64,000 nucleotides of DNA from an uncultured Prolixibacteraceae bacterium (GTDB taxonomy: Bacteria; Bacteroidota; Bacteroidia; Bacteroidales; Prolixibacteraceae): NCBI GenBank assembly GCA_937915865.1, contig CALGIG010000076.1:1-64000 (forward strand), read 5' to 3'. Positions within the stretch are counted from its first letter, which is position 1, and each line of letters starts with the position of its first letter. The notes below the pieces were generated by a model. That model did not search any database. It worked only from the letters and a program-made list of their open reading frames with translations, and had not been told where the DNA came from. Positions 32,450 to 42,245 of this stretch are shown here, piece after piece. The translations under genes were made by a program, and so were the position numbers.

Positions 32450-33280
32450 TCATTTTTTTGTGCCAGACACTTGATTCTGGTAATACACCGGTCCTTTTTT
32501 CACCGCCAGAATAATGAGGATAATTCCGGCTATTACAAATGGAATGCTAAGCAATTGCCCCATGTTTAATGCCATGCCTTTTTCAAAGGCTTCCTGTTCT
32601 TCTTTGATGAATTCGATAAAGAATCGGGCTCCAAAAATCATGGTAATAAATACACCGAATATCAAACCCTGGTAATCTTTTGCCTTTGTTTTCCAGTACA
32701 TGTAAAGCATTACACCAAAAGTCACCAGGTAGCTCAACGATTCATAAATTTGTGTAGGATGTTTTGCAACCTTTTCGTGATTACGTTCAAAGATGAACCC
32801 CCAGGGCAAATCGGTTTGATGGCCATAGATTTCAGAATTCATCAGATTTCCGAAACGAATTAAAGCTGCCACTAATGCTGTGGGAACTACTACCCTGTCG
32901 AGCACCCAAAGTATATTACGTTTCGATATTCTTTTACTCCAAAGGGCCAGTGCAATCAAAATACCCAAAGTTCCGCCATGGCTGGCTAAACCGCCTTGCC
33001 AAACATACAGAATTTCAATTGGGTGCTGAGAATAGTAATCCCAGCCATAAAATAACACATGGCCCAATCGTGCTCCAATAACAGTGGCCAACACAATGTA
33101 AATGAATAAACTTTCGAGCCATTTCAATTCAAGATTTTCATGCTTGAACATTTTTTCGACATGCTGGTAACCAAATAAAAAACCAATGGCAAACATGAGT
33201 CCGTACCAGCGCACATGAAGCGGACCGATTGAAAATATTTCAGGGCTGACGTTCCAGTGAATAAAGGCTAAAATATCCAT
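32450..33280 (-). CDS. lgt: Prolipoprotein diacylglyceryl transferase
   Basis: Inner-membrane enzyme that attaches diacylglycerol to the lipobox Cys of prelipoproteins. The 276 residues form about seven helices with HVRWYGLMFAIGFL, the signature GARLGHVLFYGWDYY, GGLASHGGTLG with the key His, and RFGNLMNSEIYGHQTDLPWGFIF. The window encodes several of its substrates (lipoproteins at 6926, 17640-20707, 51511). It follows secA on the same strand but is separated from it by a terminator. Confidence 0.95.
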   Translation of the reverse strand: MDILAFIHWNVSPEIFSIGPLHVRWYGLMFAIGFLFGYQHVEKMFKHENLELKWLESLFIYIVLATVIGARLGHVLFYGWDYYSQHPIEILYVWQGGLASHGGTLGILIALALWSKRISKRNILWVLDRVVVPTALVAALIRFGNLMNSEIYGHQTDLPWGFIFERNHEKVAKHPTQIYESLSYLVTFGVMLYMYWKTKAKDYQGLIFGVFITMIFGARFFIEFIKEEQEAFEKGMALNMGQLLSIPFVIAGIILIILAVKKGPVYYQNQVSGTKK

Positions 33281-33342
33281 AGTATAAATAATTTTGACCT
33301 GAATTAGGCGATTTTTTTTGAAAATACCGAATATGAAACAAA

Positions 33343-33390
33343 AAATAAGGAATAAGAAACAGTTACTTTATTATTTCTTATTCCTTATTT
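33343..33390 (-). terminator. Terminator of secA
   Basis: A 17-bp perfect AT-rich stem (33343-33359 with 33374-33390) and a 14-base loop, 9 bases after the secA stop; the minus strand continues TTTTTGTTTC. Confidence 0.8.
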
Positions 33391-33398
33391 GGATTTAT

Positions 33399-36300
33399 TT
33401 AGTCAACGAGATCTTTACCATGGCAGGCTTTAAATTTCTTCCCGCTACCACAAGGACATGGATCGTTTCGTCCTACACGCTTTTCAACTCTTATTGGCTG
33501 AGTTATCTGCTGTTCGCGAGGCGCCTGTGGCTGTCCGGAAGTTGGAGTTTCAGATTTTGAAGTTGACATCCGGCTCATATCCAATCCGCGACGTTCGTGT
33601 CCTTCGTGTACTTGTTGTGGTTCAACCGAAGGTATATGACCTTTTACCAATGTCGAAACTATTTGCTTATTCACCTTGGTAATCATTACTTTAAAGAGAT
33701 TGAACGATTCGAATTTATAGATGAGCAGAGGGTCTTTTTGTTCGTAAGTGGCGTTTTGAACCGATTGTTTCAAGTCGTCCATTTCGCGCAATTGTTCTTT
33801 CCATGAATCGTCGATGGTTGAGAGCACAATTTGTTTCTGGTACGATTTTACAAGCTCTTTACCCTGATTTTTATATGCTTTTTCAAGGTTAGTAATGATC
33901 TGGAAAATATGAATTCCATCAGAAATTGGTACAACTATGTTTGTGTACATATTTCCTTTGGTTTCAAAAACATCACGAATAACAGGATATGCCTGTTTGG
34001 CAATAGCATCCATTCGGCGTGTATAAACGCCAACCATTTCGTTATAGGCTTTCTCAACAATATCATCAACTTTCATTCGCATGAACTCCTGATCTGAAAC
34101 TGGTGATTCCATCGACATGATTCTGATTAAATCGAGGTTGAAGTTTTCGAAGTCGCCGTTTGCCTGATAATCATTTGTCAGGTTGTCGGTTACATCATAC
34201 ATGGTATTCAGAATATCAACTTCTAAACGTTCACCAAACAAAGCGTGACGGCGTTTTTTGTAAACAACTTCACGCTGAGAGTTCATTACATCGTCGTATT
34301 CGAGCAAACGTTTACGGATACCGAAGTTATTTTCTTCAACTTTCTTTTGTGCGCGTTCTATCGATTTGGTAATCATGGAATGCTGGATCATCTCTCCTTC
34401 TTTCAACCCGATTTTGTCCATGATGCCGGTAATACGGTCTGAGCCAAATAAACGCATCAAATCGTCTTCAAGCGAAACAAAGAATTGCGATGATCCCGGA
34501 TCACCCTGACGTCCAGAACGTCCTCGTAACTGACGGTCTACACGGCGCGATTCGTGACGTTCGGTACCTATAATTGCCAAACCGCCAAGTTCTTTAACTT
34601 CAGTAGTTAACTTAATGTCGGTACCTCGACCAGCCATATTGGTTGCAATCGTAACCATTCCTTTTCTACCGGCATCAGCAACAATTTCAGCCTCGCGGGC
34701 ATGTAACTTGGCGTTCAAAACATTGTGTTTAATGCCTCGCATTTTAAGGAATCGGCTCAGCAATTCAGAAATTTCAACAGAAGTGGTACCCACCAAAACC
34801 GGTCGTCCGATACGGTTGAGTTCGGCAATCTCTTCGATTACAGCGTTATATTTTTCGCGTTTGGTTTTATAAACAATGTCTTCACGGTCCTGACGAATTA
34901 CTTTACGGTTCGTTGGAATTACAACAACATCCAGTTTATAAATGTCCCACAATTCGCCTGCCTCTGTTTCTGCAGTACCAGTCATACCAGCCAGTTTATG
35001 GTACATCCTGAAGTAGTTTTGGAGAGTGATGGTTGCGAATGTCTGCGTAGCAGCTTCAACCTTCACATTTTCCTTGGCTTCAATAGCCTGGTGTAATCCA
35101 TCAGAATATCGACGGCCTTCCATAATACGGCCAGTCTGCTCGTCAACAATTTTAACTTTATTCTCAATTACAACATATTCCACGTCACGCTCAAACATGG
35201 CATAAGCTTTCAGCAATTGATTAATTGTATGAACACGTTCTGATTTAATTGCATAATTTGTCAGCAGGTCTTCTTTCTTTTCGAGGACTTGTTCTTTTGT
35301 AAGTGCTTTATCGTTTTCAATTTCAGCAATTTCAGACCCAACATCGGGTAAAACAAAGAAATGATGGTCTTCAACGTCGCTTGAAATCAAATCAATGCCT
35401 TTATCAGTTAATTCAACCGAGTTTTGTTTTTCGTCGATAACAAAGTACAGAGGATCTGTAATAATATGCATGAGCCTGTTGTTGTCCTGCATGTGGTAAT
35501 TCTCTGTTTTGGTCATCATGGCCTTAATACCTTCTTCACTGAGGAATTTGATGACTGGTTTGTGTTTGGGTAAACCTTTATGAGCGCGAAGCAACAGAAT
35601 TGAACCTTCTTCTCTTTCTTCTTTGGTTGCGTCAGGTTTAGTCAAAAGTCGGCGGGCATCAGATAGACATTGATTTACAAAGTTCCGCTGTGCTGCATAT
35701 AGTTTTTCAACCTTTGGGCGAAGTTCTTCAAATTTCTGGTTTTCTCCTTTTGGAACCGGTCCTGAAATAATTAATGGAGTTCGGGCATCGTCAATTAAAA
35801 CCGAGTCAACCTCGTCGACAATTGAATAATGGTGTTTTCGCTGAACCAAATCGCGTGGGCTGATAGCCATGTTGTCGCGAAGGTAGTCGAACCCAAATTC
35901 ATTATTGGTTCCATAAGTAACATCGGCGTTATAAGCATCGCGGCGTCCATCGGAATTGGGCTGGTATTTATCTATACAATCAACGCTCAAACCGTGGAAT
36001 TCGTACATGGGGCCCATCCATTCCGAGTCACGTTTCGACAGATAATCGTTTACAGTTACAACGTGAACTCCTTTACCTGTTAAGGCGTTCAGAAATACGG
36101 CTAAAGTAGCAACAAGGGTTTTACCTTCACCGGTACCCATTTCAGCAACTTTACCCTGGTGCAAAACAATACCACCAATCAACTGAACGTCATAATGCAC
36201 CATATCCCAGGTTATTTCATTGCCTCCTGCTATCCACTTGTTCATCCAGATGGCTTTATCGCCTTCAATAACAACACTGTTACGGGTTGTAGCTAAATTG

Positions 36301-36710
36301 CGGTCGAAATCGGTGGCAGTAACAACAACCTTCTCATTTTCAGTGAATAATTTAGCGGTTGCTTTTACAATTGAGAATGCACTTGGAATAATTTCATTCA
36401 AAACTTCTTCCAGTTTATCGTCGATTTTCTCTTCCAGTTTATCAATTTCCTGGTAAATATTTTCACTTTCTTGAATATCAACAGTTTCTGCAAGCTCTTT
36501 TAACTCTGTAATACGGTCTTCTTCAGCTTTAATTCGCTCTCTGACTATAGCTTTTAGTCTGGCCGATTCGTTTCTTAGTTCGTCGGTTGAAAACAATTTA
36601 ATTCGCTCGTATTCTTTTTTTATTAATTCAACCAAAGGGGCTATTTCGGCCATATCTTTATCTGCTTTATTGCCAAGGAAAACGCCCAGAATTTTGTTTA
36701 TAAATGCCAT
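33399..36710 (-). CDS. secA: Preprotein translocase ATPase SecA
   Basis: Motor ATPase of the Sec pathway, 1103 residues, within the long range usual for Bacteroidota. Walker A is MGTGEGKTLVATLAV and Walker B region IVDEVDSVLIDDARTPL; GRGTDIKL and HESRRVDRQLRGRSGRQGDPG are helicase-type motifs of the second nucleotide domain. The C-terminus has a Gln/Pro-rich linker and the zinc-binding SecB/lipid-contact tail RNDPCPCGSGKKFKACHG. The N-terminal third has an insertion around residues 60-115 (charged, coiled-coil-like) seen in this phylum. Confidence 0.98.
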   Translation of the reverse strand: MAFINKILGVFLGNKADKDMAEIAPLVELIKKEYERIKLFSTDELRNESARLKAIVRERIKAEEDRITELKELAETVDIQESENIYQEIDKLEEKIDDKLEEVLNEIIPSAFSIVKATAKLFTENEKVVVTATDFDRNLATTRNSVVIEGDKAIWMNKWIAGGNEITWDMVHYDVQLIGGIVLHQGKVAEMGTGEGKTLVATLAVFLNALTGKGVHVVTVNDYLSKRDSEWMGPMYEFHGLSVDCIDKYQPNSDGRRDAYNADVTYGTNNEFGFDYLRDNMAISPRDLVQRKHHYSIVDEVDSVLIDDARTPLIISGPVPKGENQKFEELRPKVEKLYAAQRNFVNQCLSDARRLLTKPDATKEEREEGSILLLRAHKGLPKHKPVIKFLSEEGIKAMMTKTENYHMQDNNRLMHIITDPLYFVIDEKQNSVELTDKGIDLISSDVEDHHFFVLPDVGSEIAEIENDKALTKEQVLEKKEDLLTNYAIKSERVHTINQLLKAYAMFERDVEYVVIENKVKIVDEQTGRIMEGRRYSDGLHQAIEAKENVKVEAATQTFATITLQNYFRMYHKLAGMTGTAETEAGELWDIYKLDVVVIPTNRKVIRQDREDIVYKTKREKYNAVIEEIAELNRIGRPVLVGTTSVEISELLSRFLKMRGIKHNVLNAKLHAREAEIVADAGRKGMVTIATNMAGRGTDIKLTTEVKELGGLAIIGTERHESRRVDRQLRGRSGRQGDPGSSQFFVSLEDDLMRLFGSDRITGIMDKIGLKEGEMIQHSMITKSIERAQKKVEENNFGIRKRLLEYDDVMNSQREVVYKKRRHALFGERLEVDILNTMYDVTDNLTNDYQANGDFENFNLDLIRIMSMESPVSDQEFMRMKVDDIVEKAYNEMVGVYTRRMDAIAKQAYPVIRDVFETKGNMYTNIVVPISDGIHIFQIITNLEKAYKNQGKELVKSYQKQIVLSTIDDSWKEQLREMDDLKQSVQNATYEQKDPLLIYKFESFNLFKVMITKVNKQIVSTLVKGHIPSVEPQQVHEGHERRGLDMSRMSTSKSETPTSGQPQAPREQQITQPIRVEKRVGRNDPCPCGSGKKFKACHGKDLVD

Positions 36711-36746
36711 TATGATTGGGTTTAAATGTTCAAAAATTGGAAGTCA

Positions 36747-36754
36747 CAAATGTA
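36747..36754 (-). promoter_or_regulatory. Candidate -7 element upstream of secA
   Basis: TACATTTG on the minus strand, 36 bases before the secA start codon, matches TAnnTTTG. No good -33 partner at 19 bases was found. Confidence 0.45.
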
Positions 36755-36970
36755 GTTATAATGTTTAAAAGTTTGTTTGGTTTTAACGATTATCGTGCCA
36801 ATCTGATGAGTAAGAAATGTTCGGACAGAATTACCAGAATCATCAAAATAACTGACACAATATCCGAATATTAGGTTATTGTGGGTTGTTTTTTGTCAAA
36901 TTTTGTTGGGTGGAAATCTTTGTTATTGATTATTCATTTATTTTGTGCGAATAATTTCAGAAAAAGAAGA

Positions 36971-37153
36971 ATGGCTGATTTTGCTAATCATTGTTTTGTG
37001 TGTGGGAAAGAGGTTGATGTTCAGACCACTGAGAAAAACGCTCAGTTTAACCTTCCGGTTTGTACCGAATGTAAAGGTACCGATAAAGAAAAAAAAGCTG
37101 TTGAGGATTTACTTGAAGGAATGGCAGAAGGATTTGTTTGCGGCTGTATATAA
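36971..37153 (+). CDS. Small zinc-ribbon-like protein (60 aa)
   Basis: Two CxxC pairs, CFVCGKEV at residues 8-15 and PVCTECKG near 30-37, form a zinc ribbon; a helical acidic segment and a terminal CGC follow. No membrane segment. The frame is open back to 36881, but ATG at 36971 gives the compact protein with the first CxxC near its N-terminus. Such proteins may bind nucleic acid or act as metal-holding modules. Function unknown. It is followed by a hairpin. Confidence 0.75.
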   Translation: MADFANHCFVCGKEVDVQTTEKNAQFNLPVCTECKGTDKEKKAVEDLLEGMAEGFVCGCI

Positions 37154-37155
37154 AA

Positions 37156-37179
37156 AGCCACCGAAATACTTCGATGGCT
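37156..37179. terminator. Hairpin between convergent genes
   Basis: GCCACCGAA / TTCGATGGC with one mismatch and a 4-base loop, flanked by an A-run on one side and TCTT on the other; it lies between a plus-strand and a minus-strand stop codon. Confidence 0.5.
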
Positions 37180-37202
37180 CTTATAGATCAACAAAAATTA
37201 TC

Positions 37203-37673
37203 TTAAAAAATCAAATGTTTATAACCTTCATTTAACAAATCTGGTAAATAATTAGCTATCAGTTGCAGTGCATGTTCTTCTGAAATTTGATCGGTTGTCA
37301 AGATTTTCTGATTTTCAAGTTGCTGTTTATTTAAAACTGATGAATTTATTTCTTCAGGAACCTGTTGTAAAGAACGTGATACTCGTGTTACCCCAAAACC
37401 ATGTTTATTTAAAACGTAAGTGACCTCAAAAAATTCGGACCGTACAATATATTTCTTTGAGTGTCTTTCCTGATGCAAAGTAATTGTTACAGGTTTTTCC
37501 TGATTAGAATAAGTTACATTCCAAACTTTTTCAGCTGTTTTTCCCAGGTAAAGATTTTCAATAGGAGTAATTTTAACTTCCTGAGATTCTGATTTTAAGT
37601 CACTTGCAAAAGATGCTGAGCTAACCAATAATAAAGCACTAAGCATCGCTGAACGAAATGTCATTGTTTTCAT
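37203..37673 (-). CDS. Exported protein of unknown function (156 aa)
   Basis: A signal peptide is evident (MKTMTFRSAMLSALLLVSSASFAS, with a likely AxA-type cleavage after SFA). The mature part is about 130 residues, with a beta-rich middle (WNVTYSNQEKPVTITLHQERHSKKYIVRSEFFEVTYVL) and a helical C-terminus. No known motif or cysteines. It stands alone between convergent and divergent neighbours. Confidence 0.72.
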   Translation of the reverse strand: MKTMTFRSAMLSALLLVSSASFASDLKSESQEVKITPIENLYLGKTAEKVWNVTYSNQEKPVTITLHQERHSKKYIVRSEFFEVTYVLNKHGFGVTRVSRSLQQVPEEINSSVLNKQQLENQKILTTDQISEEHALQLIANYLPDLLNEGYKHLIF

Positions 37674-37779
37674 AACTTTGAGATTAAATGTTAACTGTTG
37701 TTTTCTGTTTTTCTACAATAAATGACGTTTCAGAATCCGACATGTTACATCCACATTCGTAAATTTTATTTTTTAATAT

Positions 37780-38304
37780 ATGGAAAATTTTAATTTATTG
37801 ATTACCAATCGTTTTTCGGTTCGTTCGTATACCAATCAGAAAGTTGACGAGAAAGTAATTCTTGAAATTTTGGAAGCAGCCCGCATGGCTCCTTCAGCGG
37901 TTAATTTTCAACCCTGGCATTTTATTATCATATCAGATGCCGATAATCTGAGTGATTTTCAGGAAGTTTATCCCCGAGCCTGGTTTATGGAGGCGCCGGT
38001 TTGTGTGGTTATTTGTGCCGATCACCGTGTTTCCTGGAAACGAAAATCGGATGGGAAAGATTTTGCAGATGTTGATGTTGCTATTGTTGCTGATCACCTT
38101 ATTTTGAAAGCCACCGAAATGGGCCTGGGTACTTGCTGGGTTTGTAATTTCGATGCTCCATTAGCAAGTAAAAAATTATATTTACCCGAATATATTGAAC
38201 CTTTGGTGATTGTGCCTTTAGGATACACAACGGCCGAAGCTCCCGAGAAAAAACGTAAACCCCTTTCAGAAATGGTACATTGGGAAAAATTTACAGACCT
38301 TTAA
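37780..38304 (+). CDS. Nitroreductase-family flavoprotein
   Basis: A 174-residue FMN-dependent oxidoreductase. The N-terminal NRFSVRSYTNQKV and MAPSAVNFQPWHFIII form the FMN phosphate and isoalloxazine contacts, and GLGTCWVCNFDAP with VPLGYTTAEAPEKKRKPL completes the family pattern. The natural substrate is unknown: quinones, nitroaromatics and enone reductions all occur in the family. The 3' end overlaps the convergent aminotransferase gene by 14 bases. Confidence 0.93.
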   Translation: MENFNLLITNRFSVRSYTNQKVDEKVILEILEAARMAPSAVNFQPWHFIIISDADNLSDFQEVYPRAWFMEAPVCVVICADHRVSWKRKSDGKDFADVDVAIVADHLILKATEMGLGTCWVCNFDAPLASKKLYLPEYIEPLVIVPLGYTTAEAPEKKRKPLSEMVHWEKFTDL

Positions 38305-39439
38305 ATTCACGAAGATATTTTTCCAAACGGTTCAATCCTTCTTTTATGTTTTCGAGTGAGTTGGCATAAGAAAAGCGTAAATAACCTTCACCATTTTCAC
38401 CAAAATCGATTCCCGGGGTTACGCCTACGTGAGCGTTTTCAAGAATGTCGAATGCCAGTTTGTACGAATCGTTTGATAAATGGCGGGCATTTACAAAAAT
38501 GTAAAACGCCCCGGTTGGTTCAACTGTAATTTTAAAGCCAAGTTCCTGTAATCTACTGATCATGAATTTTCTACGTTCATTATATACATTTTTCATGTGT
38601 TCAACATCGGTATACGCTTCCCTAAGGGCGCTAATTCCGGCTCTTTGGGCGACCGAACTGGCACAGATAAATAAGTTTTGCTGAAGTTTCTGAATAGGTC
38701 GTGTAAATTCTTCGGGAACAATAACATATCCCAAGCGCAAGCCAGTCATGGCATAAAGTTTTGAAAATCCGTTTAAAACAAAAGCATTTTCAGTGTATTC
38801 GAGTATCGAATGAGCTTTACCTTCATAAACCAGTCCGTGATATATTTCGTCGGAAATAATATAAGGTGAAAATTTGGCAATTTCCAGTAATGTTTCAGGC
38901 GAAAGCAAGTTGCCTGTTGGATTCATTGGACTATTTATCAGTATAGCTTTGGTTTTTTCTGTAATTGCATTGCAAATATTTTCGGGTCGGTACTGAAATC
39001 CATCTTTTTCAAAAACTGGTACTTTAACCATTTTAGCTCCTGAAAGGCTTATGAAATTCGGATAGCAGGCATAACCTGGGTCGGATAAAATAATTTCGTC
39101 ACCTGGGTTACATAATGCTAAAAGAACCATCAATATAGCTGGCGAAGTTCCCGAAGTTACAATAACCTGATCGGGCGAAATTACGACTCCATAATTTTTG
39201 AAGTAATTGTTGCAGATTTCCTGGCGTAGCTCCGGGTCTCCAAGACTGTGGGTATAATGAGTTTTGCCTTGATTCATGGCAATTTCGCTCGCTTTAAGTA
39301 CACATGAAGGAACATCAAAATCGGGTTCCCCAACTTCAAGATGGATGATATTTTTTCCTTCTTTTTCAAGAATTGAAGCTTTTTCAAGAACTTCCATCAC
39401 AATGAAAGGGCTGATATTTTGAGCTTTATCGGAGATCAT
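38291..39439 (-). CDS. Class I/II aminotransferase (PLP)
   Basis: 382 residues with fold type I features: EVGEPDFDVP, VIVTSGTSPAILMVLLALCNPGDEI, INSPMNPTGNLLS (Asn/Asp contacts), SDEIYHGLVY and the PLP-lysine segment NGFSKLYAMTGLRLGY. An Arg for substrate carboxylate is in YLRFSYANS. It is related to aspartate/alanine aminotransferases of the AspC/AlaA-like group; the amino donor is not defined. ATG at 39439 is preferred over 39484, which would add an atypical 15 residues. Confidence 0.92.
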   Translation of the reverse strand: MISDKAQNISPFIVMEVLEKASILEKEGKNIIHLEVGEPDFDVPSCVLKASEIAMNQGKTHYTHSLGDPELRQEICNNYFKNYGVVISPDQVIVTSGTSPAILMVLLALCNPGDEIILSDPGYACYPNFISLSGAKMVKVPVFEKDGFQYRPENICNAITEKTKAILINSPMNPTGNLLSPETLLEIAKFSPYIISDEIYHGLVYEGKAHSILEYTENAFVLNGFSKLYAMTGLRLGYVIVPEEFTRPIQKLQQNLFICASSVAQRAGISALREAYTDVEHMKNVYNERRKFMISRLQELGFKITVEPTGAFYIFVNARHLSNDSYKLAFDILENAHVGVTPGIDFGENGEGYLRFSYANSLENIKEGLNRLEKYLREFKGL

Positions 39440-39539
39440 TTTGGTTTTTATTTGGGATGACCGAAGGTACTCAAGAAATTTCAATTGAAAAATTATTGTA
39501 AAAATAATACATCAATTGTAAAAAACTGTATGATATAAT

Positions 39540-41729
39540 TTACTGGATATAAGCGATTTTACCTTTGATATTTTTCCCATCAGATTTTAGTCTGACAAAA
39601 TAAATACCTGTTCTTTTTCCATAGAAACTAAGCTTAACCTGGTTTACTGCTGTTCGTGTAACAGAAACATCCTGAACTTTCCCTAATAAATCAAAGACCT
39701 CAATATCATCAATCGAATCAATTTTATCTTCAGTTTCAACTGTTAGTAAATTACTTCCGGAAACAGGGTTCGGATAAAATCTTGCTTTGGTAACACCTTT
39801 TATTGTGTCGTTTATGGTCGTAACATCAACAATGTTACATGCATTTACTTCCATTAAAATAGCAGAACCGTTTCCCGTAATATTTTGCGAGGTATAGGTT
39901 AACCATTCTTGCTGATTTTTTAACAGAAAACTATTCGTTAGATCATTAGTCCTGTTGGCCATATATACGACTAATGAGTCAGTCGAACTCAAATTTGACA
40001 GGTCATAAGAAATAAAAAAGTTTCCTGAAGTCCTGACTGGAGTACTAAATGAAAGATAGTTCATCGCATCAGCATAGAAACTTTTCAGGTAGAATTTTTC
40101 TGAGTAAATAGGGTCGCCTTCTGGTTTATCAGAACCACTGTAAACTTTGAGGTTAATGTAAGGTGCATTACTAGTGGTTGTTATTTTTGCAATTGCTAAA
40201 GAAACGCCTGATATCTGGCAACTTTTAGAAAACTTAAACAGTTCGGCAAACTCGGTATAACCTGAAGAGTTAGAGCCCGACCAGTAACCTTTGAAATTTG
40301 ATCCACTGGATATTTTTATAAGTGAATGAGTGTCGGTATCTTTAAAATTAGTTTTAGGTTCGCAGCTTGTTTCCTCAGAGTTAAGTACCATTCCATCAAG
40401 TTTTTCAACTCCTGAGTTTAATGGATCGAGCCATGTTTTTAATTGTTTGGCAGTTTCTTGCCGGTGATCCCAGGATAAAGCAAATTTCTCAAAAAAATCA
40501 TTATTAGGTAATCCTGGAGGGCAACTAGCTGATCCACCGGTTAAAGAACCAACTAATAAATTATTCTGGTCGAAAAGCGGCCCGCCAGAAGAACCTTCTT
40601 CGGTTACACCATGTTCCCATGATAAAATATTCCAGAAACCGTTATTCACATAGTTATTGCTGAATTTTGCCGTAACTGCTGCATTATTATCAATAGCTAT
40701 TTTCTTTATATCACCAAGAGGATGATGAATACAATATGACGAACCTGGCGCTGTATTTTTCCTGTTCCAACCAGAAAGGTATGGTCTGTATTTATCAGGA
40801 ATGGTATTGTTGAGCCTTACAAGCGAAAAATCAAGACTATCAAATGCAGCTTTTAGTGTACTGCCCGACATGGAATGGCTTACATCTCCATCAATTGATC
40901 CACAATAAGGTGATTCGTAATTGAATAAAAATACTGATGACTGGGCCAGTGCATCAGTCGAAATACAATGATAAGCAGTTAGAATGTAAGGAGCTCCATC
41001 TAATGCTGTATTATTTACCAAAGTGCCAGTGCATAGTTCGGTCCCTTTTATAATAATGCGGCATACCCCATCACGAACATTTTCAGAGCCATTAGCCAAG
41101 TCGCAATTTACGTTAACGTTACAACTACCTGAAATTCCTAACGGACGATGGTCGTTAGCTGCAATACCTACAAAGTCGTGAGCTACCTTAGCAACTTGTA
41201 ATTCGCCCCTGAAAGGCACTTGAGCAGGTTCTTCGTATTGAAGTAACAATTCGTCACCAGCAATTGGTTCAACCGCAAAAATGCCGCTATCCGAATTATT
41301 ATCAGAGGTATAAGCACCTTTTATTTCGCCAGATTTATCATTGATTATAAATAATTTAGCATCTTCAGGTAAATTAAACTTATCAAAAATCAGGTTAAGA
41401 GAATAAGCGCCAGCCGACCGGATTCTTAATTGCCAGACATTCGTTTTACTTGTATTGTACCAAACTCCTGAATTATTAAGATTTAACGAAACATCAAAAG
41501 AATGCGCAAAAGTAAAAGGCTTTAATCTGTTTCCATCAACCAGTAAGTTTTTTGTTTTCATTGCTTTATAGTCGATAACCGGCATAATAACAAGATCCGA
41601 AATGTATGATGCCGATTTTAACTTCTCAATTTGGATAGGTAATCCGCCTTTGGATAGTTGTCCGTTAACGTGTAAACTTGTGATAATCACAAAAAAACAA
41701 ACCTGAAAAAAAAATACACTTTTATACAT
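39540..41729 (-). CDS. Lysyl-endopeptidase-like serine protease with T9SS sorting domain
   Basis: A 729-residue secreted trypsin-like protease. After a signal peptide (to about residue 23) and a propeptide, the protease domain begins near GISGSCNVNVNCD with the cysteine pattern of Achromobacter lysyl endopeptidase. The triad is His254 (LTAYHCI), Asp300 (FDSLDFSLVRL) and Ser381 (GSSGGP). A beta-rich region follows (about 465-630), and the last about 80 residues are a type A T9SS C-terminal domain (FYPNPVSGSNLLTVE...VFDLLGK...GIYFVRLKSDGK). It should cross the outer membrane by type IX secretion. Confidence 0.93.
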   Translation of the reverse strand: MYKSVFFFQVCFFVIITSLHVNGQLSKGGLPIQIEKLKSASYISDLVIMPVIDYKAMKTKNLLVDGNRLKPFTFAHSFDVSLNLNNSGVWYNTSKTNVWQLRIRSAGAYSLNLIFDKFNLPEDAKLFIINDKSGEIKGAYTSDNNSDSGIFAVEPIAGDELLLQYEEPAQVPFRGELQVAKVAHDFVGIAANDHRPLGISGSCNVNVNCDLANGSENVRDGVCRIIIKGTELCTGTLVNNTALDGAPYILTAYHCISTDALAQSSVFLFNYESPYCGSIDGDVSHSMSGSTLKAAFDSLDFSLVRLNNTIPDKYRPYLSGWNRKNTAPGSSYCIHHPLGDIKKIAIDNNAAVTAKFSNNYVNNGFWNILSWEHGVTEEGSSGGPLFDQNNLLVGSLTGGSASCPPGLPNNDFFEKFALSWDHRQETAKQLKTWLDPLNSGVEKLDGMVLNSEETSCEPKTNFKDTDTHSLIKISSGSNFKGYWSGSNSSGYTEFAELFKFSKSCQISGVSLAIAKITTTSNAPYINLKVYSGSDKPEGDPIYSEKFYLKSFYADAMNYLSFSTPVRTSGNFFISYDLSNLSSTDSLVVYMANRTNDLTNSFLLKNQQEWLTYTSQNITGNGSAILMEVNACNIVDVTTINDTIKGVTKARFYPNPVSGSNLLTVETEDKIDSIDDIEVFDLLGKVQDVSVTRTAVNQVKLSFYGKRTGIYFVRLKSDGKNIKGKIAYIQ

Positions 41730-41749
41730 TCTTTCAATTCAAATAAACT

Positions 41750-41757
41750 CAAATATA
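41750..41757 (-). promoter_or_regulatory. Candidate -7 element upstream of the T9SS protease
   Basis: TATATTTG on the minus strand, 20 bases before the start codon, matches TAnnTTTG exactly; the -33 position is not conserved. Confidence 0.45.
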
Positions 41758-41826
41758 GGAGAAATAATTAATTGAATATATATCGATAAAAGCGTTTAAA
41801 TTTGAAATTTAAAACTGTAGGAAGAA

Positions 41827-42243
41827 ATGAAAGTTCTAACCATGTTTGTTGAAGAATTTTCGTACAAGCCGGCGCTAAAGAACCTGGATTCAGCAGAGGA
41901 AGTAAATAAAGAACCTGGCTTGTTAACCAATTCAATTCTGGCATTTATTCAGGTTGAACAAACTGATGAAATGAGTGATGTTAAATCGCGTGAAAAAAAG
42001 CTTGTTAACCATTTAAAATGGGTTTCCAGAAAAAATGAATGTAAATCAGTAATTCTTCATTCTTTTGCTCATTTATCCGATTCGAAAGCATCGCCCGAAT
42101 TTACTAAAGAAGTAATGGATGAAGCTGAAAAACGTTTGAAAAACGCTGAATTTCAGGTTATACAAACTCCTTTTGGTTATTTTCTGGATTTAAATATTAA
42201 AGCTCCTGGTTTTTCTTTGGCCAGAATTTGGGCAAATCTTTAA
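41827..42243 (+). CDS. Stand-alone archaeal-type threonyl-tRNA synthetase editing domain
   Basis: 138 residues resembling the N-terminal editing domain of archaeal ThrRS (D-tyrosyl-tRNA deacylase-like fold). Supporting features are the KVLTMFVEEFSYKP start, KSVILHSFAHLSDSKASPEF, and the terminal FQVIQTPFGYFLDLNIKAPGFSLAR, which corresponds to the PFG(W/Y) region of that domain. It is complete by itself with no synthetase attached. The expected activity is hydrolysis of mischarged Ser-tRNA(Thr) in trans, or of D-aminoacyl-tRNA. The next gene, tatD-like, starts three bases past its stop. Confidence 0.82.
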   Translation: MKVLTMFVEEFSYKPALKNLDSAEEVNKEPGLLTNSILAFIQVEQTDEMSDVKSREKKLVNHLKWVSRKNECKSVILHSFAHLSDSKASPEFTKEVMDEAEKRLKNAEFQVIQTPFGYFLDLNIKAPGFSLARIWANL

Positions 42244-42245
42244 AT

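Noticed and set aside
33399..36710. Several plus-strand frames of 65-123 codons opposite secA
   Set aside because: All are antisense to a highly conserved gene and lack starts, motifs or spacing of real genes.
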